Shown: positions 1-11,191, counted from the stretch's first letter. The stretch: DNA of 64,000 nucleotides from Sphaerolaimus hirsutus (GCA_964036195.1 OZ038451.1:8622529-8686528), one strand, 5' to 3'. Notes: generated by a model from the letters alone, not told the origin. Numbers and translations are program-made.

Positions 1-89
1 ACCAACCCCCATTCGATGAATCAGCCCAGACATAGCTTTATTTTTCTGTTTGTCTCGTTTTCATTTTCGTGTGTTGCTCATCGATCGTT

Positions 90-228
90 TTACCCAGAGG
101 GGGACTTATTCAAGAGGGGGGAGTTATTCAAGGGGGGGCGTTATTTTTTCCTCACCTGGCCAACAGGGGGGTGATATTCAAGGGGGGGTATTATTCAAGG
201 GAGGGGTCTTATTCAAGGATATACGGTA
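90..228. repeat. TACCGTATATCC-type miniature element, right-end fragment
   Basis: The right end reads ATTCAAGGATATACGGTA. It is preceded by several copies of a module of the form TTATTCAAG plus a run of G. This is the same family found in introns 1 and 2 of the saposin-like genes. The left terminus is not visible. The short open frames here, rich in RGG and SRGG, are translations of this repeat and are not genes. Confidence 0.7.
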
Positions 229-296
229 TGTTCTAACGTAACACGTAAGTGTTTTGAACGTCTGTTATGCATTTCCCGGACCACAAATTCATAGTG

Positions 297-352
297 CCCA
301 TGTTGAGGGGGGTATTTCGAGGGGGGGGGGGTTATTTCGAGGAAATACGGTA
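297..352. repeat. TACCGTATTTCC-type miniature element, right-end fragment
   Basis: GGGGGTATTTCGAGG modules run into the terminal sequence GAGGAAATACGGTA, which is the right end of the family seen complete at 41123-41571. The following 365-600 contains a fragment related to the CAGGGGTCTCC hAT-like family (text like 'tatatattgaatccccgcgaa'). It has no recognisable gene. Confidence 0.65.
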
Positions 353-639
353 TCTATTTATTTTTCACACAATATTGCTAATTTATGCACCTTTCGGCAA
401 TTTTCAGCTTTAAAATCGGCAATACTTATTTTTGGTTATGTTTTGCATATTTATAACGATTTCCCCCCTTTTTCTGCATTTTGAAAAGACCTATATATTG
501 AATCCCCGCGAACACCGCAGCCCCACGAACCCCCCAGCCGCCCACGAACCCCCCAGCCCCCATACCCCATTTCTAGGTAAATAAATACAAAACTATATAT
601 CCACCAAGAATCGCCCACAACCCCCCCCCCCCCTCACAG

Positions 640-1582
640 GCGTTCCAAATCGTCACGCCAGTGTTTGGCGTGGCGCGGGCCGGCCGCAGCGACTCGGGCA
701 TGCCCACCGACCAGCCAGCTAGCAGAGTGTCCCAGCACGACCCCCCGCCCACGGGGCTGTTCCAGTACAATAATAAGCATTTGGAGATTGATCCTACTTT
801 GGGACAGTGGTGGGTTTTGGGGGTTGGTGTGTAGGAGTGTAGAGGGGGTGTTTTTTGGGGGTGATGTGCGGTTAGTAGGGGTCCAATCCGGTAGCCTGAA
901 AAGTGCCAAGTAAAGTGTCGAATGTCATGTAAAATGTCAACGGCTCATTTATAAAACTTTTATTTTATATTTTTAGTGACATTTTACGTGCAGTAGTAGC
1001 ATTTTATTGTTTTTCTTGGTAAAACATTTTACCTGTTCAGTAATAACATCTCTGTTTTTTTAACAACACTCCAGCATACACCACAGTATGACACAGCTCA
1101 AACCATCACCCGCTTTTTTAATTCTTCATAACAATTCAGGCAGCGCTTGGCGGTAGCCGAGGGCGCCAGCACTGATGTCAACAAAGGCCCCAAATCATCA
1201 CCAAGAGCGCCCTACAAGTACAGCGTGGACTCCCCCGCCGACCCGCTGTGCCCCCCTTCGCTCGTGTTCGACGCGAGGGACTTGCCCATGCTCGCGCCCC
1301 CTGTGCCCTGGACGGACACTAGAACTGGGGCTATGTATACTAGGTAGGTGAGAAAGGGAGAAAATAGCGGATAGTGGGTGAAAAATAGCTCACAATAGGG
1401 TATATAAGAACATATAGTACTAAAATAGCGGAAAATAGGCAGTTAGACACATGAACTGGTGATTTTGGGGGTGAAGATGTAAATATAAGACGATTTGGGG
1501 GTTCAGCGTATAGTAACCAAAAACGTTGCCTCCGGTATAGACAGATAAATAGCTGAGCAGCCTCCGGGATAGATAGATAGAC

Positions 1583-1620
<38 letters not shown>

Positions 1621-4310
1621 CTGGGCAGTTTGGTGGTTTGTGTTACCCCAGCCCTTAGAGACTCCTGCGCAATGCTTATCCTGCCCCCCCCCCCCCAATT
1701 GCCATAATATAGCAGTAGTAGAAAACACCCCTTTTGGCATTACCTCTAAATTAGCCTCTACTCGTTATTTCTCGGCCCACTTTAATCTCGTTGCTTCCTA
1801 AATACTCCCCGACCATAAACTCAGGCGTTCCCGTCTAGTACGTGCGCTGTTCGAATACACGCCCTACATGGGGCCGGAAGTTATCGAATCTCGTCTCGAC
1901 TCTATGGATTCGATGAACCCCGTTTTTGACGCACTCAATCAGTTGGGCAATGTCAGTTGGATGGTCAATGAACAGGTGAGTAGATTGGAGCACTTTAGAT
2001 CAACTTAGCACTTGACGTGACAACTGAGGGACCCCCCCCCACAACACCCACCCCATTCGAGACCCCTGCACGGGGCATGGTTAGGGTTGGAAAAAAAACG
2101 TTTTTTTAACTCGATGTTTTTTTATTAAAAAGACGTTTTTTTAATAAAACACGTTTTTTTTAAATAAAAAGCGTTTTTTTTAAAAGCTCCCAGATATGAC
2201 CTTGTGTCAACATATATAGGTATATCAGACAGTGGCAATACTCTGTGATGTTATATATGACCATATAATGGCTGTTGAGCCATGGGATAGCATTATAAGT
2301 GGTCATTTGTGTCAAAAATATCCATTTTTTGTCGATCGTATATACGTTCGTATATCGCCTTATAGTCAAAGTTCGTGACTTCAGGTAAAGTTTGGCACGG
2401 AATAGTGATGAAACAAGGTTATAAAAGGAGGTTGTTACTTTGGGAGTGAAGTTACACACTGTGGAGGTACATGGAAGCACATTACCTCAATATTATATAC
2501 TACACCGACATATGACGGCTTATTAACCTATGGTAGCATATATAAATGGATACTTTGATACTAGAAATGCCACAAAACCAATGAAAACAACCACCAATGT
2601 CTATTTGTGTGTGAAATTGCGCGCTTGCGCGCAAAAATTTTGCAAAATACCTAGTGCTTAGTACTAAAAATTTCGGTCGATGTTTAAAAAAAAAAAATTT
2701 CAGACGTCATGTTTGTTTGTTTTTTTAAACGTTTTTTTATATAAAAAAACGTTTAAAAAAAACATCGGCCAACCCTAGGCATGGTATTTATATGCGTTTT
2801 TTATAGATAGAGATTTTATAATAAAATAGATACTAAAATACACACATGCGCTGCGCACACTATGTACACCAGCGAAATCTCGGAAACATGAGATATGTTT
2901 ATCTCATAAATCTGTCAACTACTTTTGGAGGCGCTCATAAAACATTCATTGTGTTAAACTCAAATATGTTCAAAACGGGTTCAGGAGTGTCCCAAATTTC
3001 ACAGGATTTGTAGAGTGCGCCGACCACGACCCTGTGCCTGTAGTCATGTAAACCCGCTAGTCATGTAGACCCGCCAGTCATGTATTTTTTGGGCATAAGC
3101 ACGGTACAGGGGATTAGCAGCAGCGGATTTACATTTATGCAATTCAACATTTACACACGTGCAAAGCGGACCTCGATGTGCACATGGTTTCGCATGCGCA
3201 GATGCTCGAAGTCATGCTGCATGTGTTCAGGCGCGTGAGCGAGGACGAGAAATTGGATAAACGAATGGTGGCCGTGGCTAAGAAGACTGCGGTGCCCATA
3301 GTTTGTTGGGTGGTTTGGGTGAATGGGGTTTTGATTTCACCCTTGCGGGGGTTCAGATGTTTAGATAGCGAATCTTACGATCATGTAAAATTAGCTGGAA
3401 CAAATTGCGAGGGGCCTTCGCGGGGAAATTTTGATTGTGGAGCGTTGGAAATCGCCGAATTACGCTGGAATTTTTTTGGAATGAGGCTTCTGGAAGATTT
3501 TGTTCCACCTGAGAAAAAAATGTGGTCAACATTTGTCGGAATTTTGAAAAGTGAGATTTGTAGGACAGCACAACATAATAGGTATATTTATCATAAATAA
3601 ATACATTGTATCATAAACTCTATTTTGGTTGACCACTCGCAGCCGTGCGACGCCTACCGCCTGGGCAGGGACACCAAACAGTTGGTGCAAAAGTTTGTGC
3701 CGCAGCCCCCGTGCGTTTGCTTGCCTATTTTGCTTTTATTTTGTTGTTGTTTTGCGTTAGTGTTGAAAAATTGTATACCGTATTTCCTCGAAATACCCCC
3801 GGGGGTGATTGTTTCAGAGTGAGAATTTTGAGGGGGGTTAAACGAGGGGGGGTTATTGTTTCACCAGAAAATTGTTGAACTCCCAGTACTAATTTCTGTA
3901 TGCAGACGTTGAAAAATACAACAATAATCATTATGTATAAGGGTCTATAGACTTATATAGGTATGTAGATGGTATAAAACAGGTTCTAACCTAACACAGT
4001 CATTGTTTTTAAGGTGTGTTCTGCATTGTCCGGATCACAAACCGTACCTATTGTTATTTATGTTATCTCTACACGCAATTTGGGGGGTATTTCGAGGGGG
4101 GGGGCTAATAAATTCATAGTGTCCATTTTGAGGGGGGTACATCGAGGAAATACGGTAGCTGTATTTTGATCCCTCAGCTCTTCGTGTGACGAAACAACCG
4201 ATGACGAGAATGCACTGGGGCGACAGCGTCGCAGCCGAATGGTGAATTGGCAACGAGCCAAAGCGGAGTATATGCAGAACCAGGCGGATATGCACGGGCT
4301 GTGGTGCACG
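640..4310 (+). CDS. POLRMT: Mitochondrial DNA-directed RNA polymerase, partial (6 exons)
   Basis: Single-subunit mitochondrial RNA polymerase, which transcribes mtDNA in the matrix. Exons are inferred at 640-806, 1140-1343, 1825-1975, 3202-3300, 3643-3710 and 4178-4310. All have AG acceptors and GT donors, and the codon phases join in one frame. The diagnostic stretch is LPMLAPPVPWTDTRTGAMYT, matching the conserved 'PMLxPPxPWT' block of the family. It is followed by FDALNQLGNVSWMVNEQ (family 'ALxxLGNxxWxVN') and MLEVMLHVF. The last exon carries NWQRAKAEYMQNQADMHGLW, matching the helix just ahead of the catalytic domain. The T7-like palm and fingers region was not found downstream in this window, and no 5' exons are visible before 640. 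The gene is therefore partial at both ends. Donors at 807 (gtggtg) and 3301 (gtttgt) are weak. The identification rests on remembered family motifs. Confidence 0.82.
1404..1735. repeat. hAT-like 'gatagatagctg' element fragment with GATA microsatellite
   Basis: The text is shared with the complete elements at 54525-55018 and 37973-38458: 'aaaataggcagttagacaca', 'gattttgggggtgaa' and repeated 'gatagatagctg'. A GATA/GACA tandem run occupies about 1569-1620. It lies in a POLRMT intron. Termini are not clear. Confidence 0.6.
2082..2777. mobile_element. hAT-like miniature element, TAGGGTTGG family
   Basis: Terminal inverted repeats are TAGGGTTGG and CCAACCCTA. The exact 8-bp target duplication GGCATGGT lies at 2074-2081 and 2778-2785. 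The subterminal parts are built from A/T runs around ACGTTTTTT. There is no transposase reading frame, so it is non-autonomous. It sits in a POLRMT intron. Related copies are at 58837-59470, about 17690-18255 and 55571-56165. Confidence 0.85.
3776..4157. mobile_element. TACCGTATTTCC miniature element next to a POLRMT splice acceptor
   Basis: Complete copy running from TACCGTATTTCCTCGAAAT at the left to GAGGAAATACGGTA at the right, with C-run and G-run modules inside each end. Its right end is only 20 bases before the POLRMT exon that starts at 4178. The element's flank therefore supplies nearly all the space for the acceptor tract. Confidence 0.75.
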
Positions 4311-5285
4311 GTGCGTCGCTCTTTTGAATATTGCATTTTGTTTGCGCTAGGTTGAGTGCCTGTGTTTGTTGGGGATCTTGATTTGGCTGCTGTCGGGGTG
4401 GCGAAACTGCAGTTTGCAGCATTCGTGCCCGCCGCCCGCTTTTGAGAAATTAAGTTACGTGATTAAGTTGCGTAATGTAATTTGGGAATGCGTGGCACTT
4501 TTGGGTTCCGGTTCTGGTCTGGCAAATTTTTTTTTAATGGTGATTATTGAGATATGCCGCGTAAATTACGCCGTCAATCATAGTCGAGTAGCGTTCCACA
4601 ACATTTTTTTCGCGTCGTTCTATTTTTCGTCATTTTTTTACCTGCCTTTTACCTTCTATTGGAGGATGCCGTTCTAGTGACTTTTTGGTACGCAATGCTC
4701 TGTTATCAAACAGTCCTTAACAGTCCTAGGCTTGTGAAATCAACAAGAGTAAGTGGCACTTATCCAAAAAAGTGACATAGTTCACTTGTCAAATTTAAAC
4801 TAATACACAAAATTACATAATTAGGAAACTGATGGAATCCGCCCAATGAAATTCAAATTTTAGACATAAGTTGACGTATCTAACTAGTCTAAAATTCTAA
4901 AGCCGTCAGTCACTCAAGTTAACACGACAATCTATACAATAATTAGTACATCAATTAGATATGATGAAAATGGACAGAAATACCTGCTTCAACTTTATCA
5001 TATATCACAGAAGTGCCAGTTCAAGTGGGAGGCGATAGAACATAAGAATACCTATTTAATAACCGACATAAAACGGACCACCCGTTAAGCAAAAAAAACG
5101 TGTTTAAATTACTGTGACGTCAACGAACTATTAGCAGATAGATAAGTCAGGGAAATGATGAAAAGCGACCTGTACATGCACTCAAATGTATGGCCTGGGG
5201 TCAAATCCAATTGGAACGTTAGGCACCCGACATGCGCGCAAGCAAATTTAATTGCGCCTTACGCGCGCCTTACGTCCTGAATTGA
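4311..5285. other. Stretch with no recognised gene
   Basis: AT-rich sequence follows the last POLRMT exon. I see no exon of the polymerase catalytic domain and no strong element ends. At about 5170-5290 there is text related to the 'ggccagatttaatttgccctac' inverted-repeat family (for example the 'gcgccttacgcgcgccttac' run). Confidence 0.4.
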
Positions 5286-5459
5286 ATCCGCCCCCTGGGC
5301 AATCACACGACGCTGTCCTGGTTCGCCCCGCTGCCGCGCCTGGTGTCGTCCCGACTGCACCTGCTCACCGTGTGCGCCCTGTGGCGAAAAAATTGCACCC
5401 TGCCGGATTTTCGCACTTTATGCAGCGCCCCCGTCGAGTTGCCTCCGCTGTGTTGACAT
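5286..5459 (+). other. GC-rich possible terminal exon, unrecognised
   Basis: A GC-rich island with third-position G/C bias stands out from AT-rich surroundings. The open + frame gives about 56 residues, including LSWFAPLPRLVSSRLHLLTV and NCTLPDFRTLCSAPVELPPL, then TGA. I do not recognise the protein, and it does not match the expected next part of POLRMT. It might be a terminal exon of another gene, a pseudogene fragment or chance. Confidence 0.3.
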
Positions 5460-5589
5460 TTTAGGGCGTTCGGAATTGTCTCTGGAACTTTGTCGTCACT
5501 TGACACTTGACAAGTGCGAATTGGTAATTTGATAGCGGCGTTCACGGCGTTTTGATGTTACTGATTTTTTAAGACACTACGGCTTATTT

Positions 5590-5700
5590 GCAGCACGATC
5601 ATTCCTGCATTTGAACGTCGTTCATCGGCTCGTCAGCAAGCTTTGAATTGGGACGGGAACCAGTTGACATGTGTTGTCGCTGTCAACTACTGTCTGCAGT
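5590..5700. repeat. Fragment of TAGTTGACA palindromic miniature family
   Basis: It shares 'gaacgtcgttcatcggctcg', 'tcagcaagctttgaattggga' and 'aaccagttgacat' with the complete copy at 46482-46645. Only the right arm is present. Confidence 0.6.
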
Positions 5701-5960
5701 TCAATTGTCGCCACATCAAAACACCGTTAACTGCTCAACTTACCTAGTCGCGTCATTTTGATCGACTATTCCATTCGGCTGCGGCTTACTGGTCATAGTT
5801 TCCCTGCAGCTGGAAGCTAACGAGCCTCGGCTAATTTGCCGCTTGTTGCCGCGCACTGATTTCCGCAGCCACGATAAAAGGGGAGCTGTGCAGGGGGGGT
5901 TGTGGAATGGAGCTGTTGTTTGTCGGTGTAAATAGAGGCCTAGTGGCGCTGGGACTGGGG

Positions 5961-6160
5961 NNNNNNNNNNNNNNNNNNNNNNNNNNNNNNNNNNNNNNNN
6001 NNNNNNNNNNNNNNNNNNNNNNNNNNNNNNNNNNNNNNNNNNNNNNNNNNNNNNNNNNNNNNNNNNNNNNNNNNNNNNNNNNNNNNNNNNNNNNNNNNNN
6101 NNNNNNNNNNNNNNNNNNNNNNNNNNNNNNNNNNNNNNNNNNNNNNNNNNNNNNNNNNNN
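5961..6160. other. Assembly gap (200 N), probably hiding exon 1 of the saposin-like gene
   Basis: A run of exactly 200 N, presumably a placeholder length. The sequence from 6161 matches the start of intron 1 in the two minus-strand saposin-like copies. In the copy at 42720-44017 the matching base lies about 11 bases after the exon 1 donor. The signal-peptide exon of the plus-strand copy is therefore expected just inside this gap. Confidence 0.75.
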
Positions 6161-6234
6161 ACACCAATTTTTTTCTCCAAATTTAGCTCAATGGTGTCCT
6201 TTTAATATTTTATGCAGCGCAAATGTGATATTTA

Positions 6235-6503
6235 TACCGTATATCCTTGAACAAAACTCCCCTCGAATAACACTCCCCCTTGAATAACTCCTGTTGGCCA
6301 AGTGAGTAAGACATAACCCCCCTTGAATAACTTCCCGTGTTGGCCAAGTGAGTAAGACCTAACCCACTTGAATAACTCCCCACTGTTGGCCGGGTGAGTA
6401 AGACATCTCCCCCTTTGAATAACATTCCCCCTTGAGTAACTCCCCTGTCAAAACATCTGACGAAATAATAACTCCCCTGGGGTCTTATTCAAGGATATAC
6501 CAT
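6235..6503. mobile_element. TACCGTATATCC miniature element in saposin copy 1 intron
   Basis: The left end is TACCGTATATCCTTGAACAA and the right end is TTCAAGGATATACCATA. Inside are CTTGAATAACTCCCC modules alternating with GTTGGCCAAGTGAGTAAGAC. The same insertion occupies intron 1 of the other two saposin-like copies (29888-30068 and 43651-43880), so it predates the triplication. It runs directly into the next element at its right end. Confidence 0.75.
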
Positions 6504-7903
6504 ATTTCCTCGAAATACCCCCCTCGAAATACCCCCCGTCTCGAAATACCCCCCTCAAAATGGGCACTATGAAATAATTAGCCCCCCCCCCCTTGAATTA
6601 CCCCCGCCCCAAATTGAGTGTAAGAGAACCTACATGACAAAACTGCGGTTTGCGATCCGGATAACGCAGAAAAATATGTCTGTGTAAAGCCCAGATTAGA
6701 AGTCAGCGTGATTTTGACGTAAAATGATGACATAAAATGATGTCATAAAATAAATTACATGATAGTGGATCATGCTACAGGTCTACAATTTTTTATGGAT
6801 AATATATGAATCAATACCTTAATCGTGTTCAATGCTGAGTGTTATCAGCGACAGCTAGAGCGAATTGAAAAATTGATTTTTTTTCATTTTACGTCATCAT
6901 TTTATGTCAGGGAACTAATTTAACATTTTATGTCAATGGTTGCATGAACCATTGACGTGAAATGTAATATTACCGTATTTCCTCGAAATACCCCCCGGGG
7001 GGTGATTGTTTCATAGTGGTCCCGAGAGGGGGGGGTTAAACGAGGGGGGGGGGTATTTCGAGGGGGGGGGGGTTAATGGCGCTACGCACACTGAAGCCGA
7101 AATATTCGGCATACACACGTTTTTGACAAATGCCGAATTAAATGCTGAATAGAAAAAAACTTGCTGAACTTAAATTGTCCGTACTCTTGAAAATCAGGCT
7201 GTTTGTCAATTCAGCATGTATTTCAGCATTCAAAAGATGCGTACACTTTTACATGCGGAAACCATTCGGCAAAATCAGATGAAATGTTGAATGCTGAACT
7301 GCGAAAAATGTACACTTGTCGAAATTGCGAGTACGGTACGGTACGCAAGCCAATATGGTAAATACACACATTCAGCTATTGTCCTGATCATAGAAAATGC
7401 CGAAGTAATGTTGCTTTCGACATACTTTAGCGTCTAAAAATTAACGCTCAAATTTGTCCGAATTTGTCCGAATATTGTGCGCACGTTTTCAAAATTCAAT
7501 ATGGCGGCCCCTTAAATGCCGAACTTCGTCCGAACGGCAATTTTTCAATTCGGATTCGGCAGATGAAAACGTGCGTATGCCGAATATTTCGGCTTCAGTG
7601 TGCGTAGCGCCATTATTTCACAAGAAAATTTTTGAAAACCAAGTACGAAATTGTCGTCTGAAACGTACGCAGACGTCGAAAAATGCAACAAAAACTGCCA
7701 TTTATAAGGTTCTGTAGACTAATATTAGTACGTAGATGGTATAAACACTGTTCTAACGTGATTCCGACATTGTTTTAACGTGTGTTCTGCACTACGCAGA
7801 ACATAAACTGCCGTATTTGTCATGTACGTTCTCTTTACACTCAATTTGGGGGGGGGGTATTTCAAGGGGGGGGGGGGGGGGTATTTCAAGGAAATACGGT
7901 AGT
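6499..7903. mobile_element. Stacked TACCGTATTTCC miniature elements
   Basis: One left end is at 6499 (TACCATATTTCC). A second copy begins near 6973 (TACCGTATTTCCTCGAAAT) and closes at about 7903 (AAGGAAATACGGTA). Between 6640 and 6970 the two arms 'acgtaaaatgatgacataaaa' and 'ttttacgtcatcattttatg' form a further inverted repeat. The second copy carries the nested insertion at 7076-7613. Confidence 0.65.
7076..7613. mobile_element. Palindromic miniature element ATGGCGCTACGC, nested
   Basis: The long terminal inverted repeat begins ATGGCGCTACGCACACTGAA. It is mirrored at the right end up to GCGTAGCGCCAT. The flanks are TTA and TTA/TA, consistent with a short TA or TTA duplication. The interior also contains inverted 'gccgaatattcggc'-type text. 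It is inserted inside a TACCGTATTTCC element. Confidence 0.75.
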
Positions 7904-7995
7904 TCCCTGGTGTAAAATGATGGCATAAAATGAAAAAAATTGAATTTTCAAATTCATTCTAGCTGTGGCTGACAAAACTCAGTATTGGACACGAT

Positions 7996-8200
7996 CAGGG
8001 TTGGTTTTATAAAAATTCATTTTAGTAAAATTGTATAAAAATTGTATAAAAATTTTATTTTATTTTTATTTTATTCTTGTTTCATTGTATTTTATTTTAT
8101 TTTATTCCCAAAAGTCATTAATAAAATAAAATGACACATTTTACAAAAATTTTACAAAAATTGTACAAAAATTTTACAAAAAATCAGAATCATGCATGCA
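7996..8200. repeat. hAT-like CAGGGTTGG/AAAATAAAAT element fragment
   Basis: It begins CAGGGTTGGTTTTATAAA and continues with TTTTATTTTATT and TTTTACAAAAA repeats. It corresponds to the right half of the complete element at 29018-29859, seen in opposite orientation. Confidence 0.6.
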
Positions 8201-8382
8201 AGGCCAAAAAAATGTTATAATTAGACCTATACATGAAAAACCTGTGACAAATTTTTCCCTTACTTTTCAAAAGTTGCATGCAGTATGTATTGTTAGCTAG
8301 CTGCAAGTGTAAAGTTCCCTCGAAATACCCCCCTCGTTTAACCCCCCTCAAAATTCTCACTCTATTTATTTACCATTTACAG

Positions 8383-9061
8383 CCACAGCCCAGTCTTGAA
8401 GTAGCAGAATCGGAAAACGATGAAAAGCTGGCCACATTGAGCCGCGAAGTGTTGGATGCACTTGCACACAAGGTAGGTTGATTAATTGAACAAAATTTTT
8501 GAAGTTGTGTCAGTTTGTTGGCTGATTGATTTTCTATTAAGGTAAATCAGAAGTGCAGACAAACCAGTGGCTTGCCCTATATCCTCGAAAAAGACCCCTA
8601 GCGAGTTATGTTTCGTCAGAGGTTTTGAGGGGGGAGTTTTCAGGGGTTTTTTTTCCTCACTCAGCCAACGGGGGGAGTTATTCGAGGATATACAGTATAC
8701 AGCCTGTAAAATTTAGACATAGCAGTTTTTCAATTGTTACAACAGTAAACTCCTCAATTTCCGCGCAATTCCAGAGCCATTTTCATCTCAGACCCCACCT
8801 TTGGAAATGCAGTCAGATCCAAAAAAGTGCACAAAGTGCCTGCTCTTGTCCTCTGTGGCGTATGGCGGAGTGAAAATATATGGACACAATATCGAACAGA
8901 TAACTAAAGTATTGAGAGGAGTGTGCGATGGTGGTGGCCCAGTGTGTGAACATTTTATTAGGTTCCTGCCCAGTATCGTTGGGTCGATAAAAAACAATTG
9001 GACAGTTTGTGACGTCTGCCGCTTGATGGAGCTCTGCTGTATGTTTGGGTTATGCTTATAG
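8383..9061 (+). CDS. Secreted saposin-like protein, copy 1 (exons 2 and 3)
   Basis: Exon 2 is 8383-8472 (90 bases, phase 0, donor gtaggt). Exon 3 is 8792-9061 with a TAG stop. Exon 2 encodes an acidic propeptide-like segment, PQPSLEVAESENDEK onward. Exon 3 encodes a saposin-B-like domain with the order CxxC ... CDGGGPVC ... CDVC ... LCC ... GLC: nine cysteines, amphipathic helices between them, and the C-terminus CCMFGLCL. Saposin-like proteins bind or disturb membranes and lipids outside cells or in lysosomes. The specific role here is unknown. The signal-peptide exon is not visible and probably lies in the gap at 5961-6160. A TACCGTATATCC-type insertion (8579-8699) lies in the intron. The 3' flank matches copies 2 and 3 in inverted orientation. 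The reading frame is intact. Confidence 0.75.
8579..8699. repeat. TACCGTATATCC-type element in saposin copy 1 intron 2
   Basis: It runs from TATATCCTCGAAAAAGACCCC to GAGGATATACAGTA with G-run modules and the 'cctcactcagccaacgg' spacer. Matching insertions sit at the same place in copy 2 (about 27817-27945) and copy 3 (about 43083-43212). Confidence 0.7.
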
Positions 9062-9513
9062 TATACTCGCCGGACTTGATACTCTGCACTCGCACTGATT
9101 TATGTCTCATGTTGGAAGTGTGCCAATGATCATAAAGTCAGGCAATTCTTGTAAAAAGGTAAAAAAAATTCATCGCTGTGAATACGTAAACGTTTGGGTT
9201 TTTAAAACAGGAATGTATTTTTTCAACTATTTATGAAAATCGCATGCGTTAAATATCATTGGCACGCTTCCAGCGTGAGCCACGCATGCAAGGTGTAAAG
9301 TCTCCGGAGTAAAGTAGAAGTTCGCCAGGGCAGGGGCCTATTCCGCAATATACAGGTGACAAAGGTTGTTATAGGTTGTATTTTAGCACAGTAAAGTTAG
9401 AAGTATACTCCAGCAACATTACACGTTACAACGAAATCTACCATATCCCATCTGAATAAAAGAACAAACATAAATCCTTATTCATCATATTTATCAAATT
9501 GCTTTGATAAATA

Positions 9514-11191
9514 CACTACCGAGCAGAATAGTTGCGACTTTTCACACATAGAGAAACTGTAGACTGGGGGTCCACCGCAATGTTTTAGCTTCCGAGTTTC
9601 TTGTCCCTAGCCCAATTTTGATACCATTTGAGTATGTTGGGGTTTGATGTTGGCTGGGGCTACTACGACAAAAATTTGTTTGCTCAAATAATCCCCCAGG
9701 CCCAAGATAAGGGGGGTCTATAAAAAGGTGGTCAATAAATATACAAAAAATGGGCAATCTGGATGAGTGTCGTTGAAGCTTAATAACTCAACCATTTCTG
9801 GGCTGATTTCAATCATTCAACTCTTAAAATGATCGGGAAAACCTGCAGATTCTATTTTTATTGTCGGTTTAGTGATGGCTAAATTCCGTATGTCGATTTG
9901 ACCCAGTTGTTGAACATTGAAAAATGATTTTTTTGAACATGCTATCATAAACTTTAGACAACAGGGAATAATTTGAAACAAAAATGAGTTCAATATCTCT
10001 TTCCAATCAAAAGTTATGGCACTTCAAAGTTATCAATGGTGTCTAAGTATTTTATGCTGATTTTACTGGGGTTTTCAGCAAGAAAATGTTGTTATTGAAC
10101 AGTCTATAAAATACTTTAGACAGAGGGAATTAATACAGCAAAATTCTTTTTCTCAATATCTCTTTCTAATCAAAAGTTATAGCACCTACAAACTTCCATC
10201 TTCATTCCATACATAATAATTGCACATTACCATATTTCTCCGTGTAAACCGCCCCCCGTGCACAACGCCCGGGGCGTTATACAGCTGTATAGCGCCCCCG
10301 GGGCGCTATGCTTGGTTCCAAAAACATTAGCGAAGTGGGAATATTTTCAGGACAAATCAAGCTGAATGGTAATGAAAGGTCCACTTGGTTTGAACTATTT
10401 GAACGTTGTGCATTGCGGCACGCATTGTTATTCTGCGGAATGTACGTTTTTCCATTGAATTCGGTGCACACGGGGAGGGAACACAAATTATGTAAATATT
10501 TAAGCAAAATTTTTCCTTGCATAACGCCCCGCTCGCAATGATTTAACGCCCCGGGCGTTATACAAGTTTTTAAAAAAGGTTACCGAGAAGTGCCTCGGTT
10601 TTGTATAACGCCCGGGCGGTTTACATGGAGAAATACGGTACTCATTCACAGTTGGGCCAACTTTTCTTCCTAATAGAGCAAAGTCAAAACCTCAAATTTA
10701 CACACCAAATAGCCCCACTCAGTAGTATGCCTACCCCATTTCTGAGTTGCTGGCAATGGATGCAAAACTGCAGCAAAAATAAATAAATGCCACACTTGCC
10801 ATATATGCATTGCCATATGCTGTTCATGCTTCAAATGTTTCTTGCTGCACACAGAGCTCAGCGATGCAGGCAGGCAGTTGCCATGGTAAAAATTTTGTTA
10901 AAAAATGAACATAGGAGTTGGATATAGACTTTAAAGTGAGATGCTGGGTGGCTGCTGCCAAAAAAATGAAAAGTCTCAACTATTCTGAACCATGAACAAA
11001 CTGAGTTAATATGTTTGTACACTAGGAATATATGCAGATTTGAACTCGAGGGACAGTCATCCTGGGCATGTGTAGTCAACCCCCAGGGTACCCATGTATA
11101 GTATCCAAATGTTTTGCATATCAACCATTTTGAAATTCTGGCAACACAAATCACGCAGCGCAAAAAGTCTAAACTATTCTGCATGGTAGTG
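9514..11191. mobile_element. Tc1/mariner-like miniature element CACTACCG, nested
   Basis: Terminal inverted repeats are CACTACCGAGCAGAATAGTT and its near mirror at the right end, flanked by TA. It contains the insertion 10230-10638. Without that insertion it is about 1,270 bases, matching the sister copy at 23329-24590 (1,262 bases). No intact transposase is seen. Confidence 0.8.
10230..10638. mobile_element. TACCGTATTTCTCC miniature element, innermost
   Basis: Arms are TACCATATTTCTCCGTGTAA and its mirror ending GGAGAAATACGGTA. They flank CCCCGGGGCGTTATA-type modules. The sister element near 23880 carries the uninterrupted site 'cacat-TA-ctcatt' on its reverse strand, so the TA target is proven within this window. 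Confidence 0.85.

Noticed and set aside
50-241. Frames rich in RGGxYSRGG or ELFKGG, here and at many other places (for example 43714-43956)
   Set aside because: They are translations of the TACCGTATATCC-family G-run modules and recur wherever that element occurs.
1420-1740. Frame with YLSIYLSIYLSIYLS
   Set aside because: It is a GATA-type microsatellite read in one frame.
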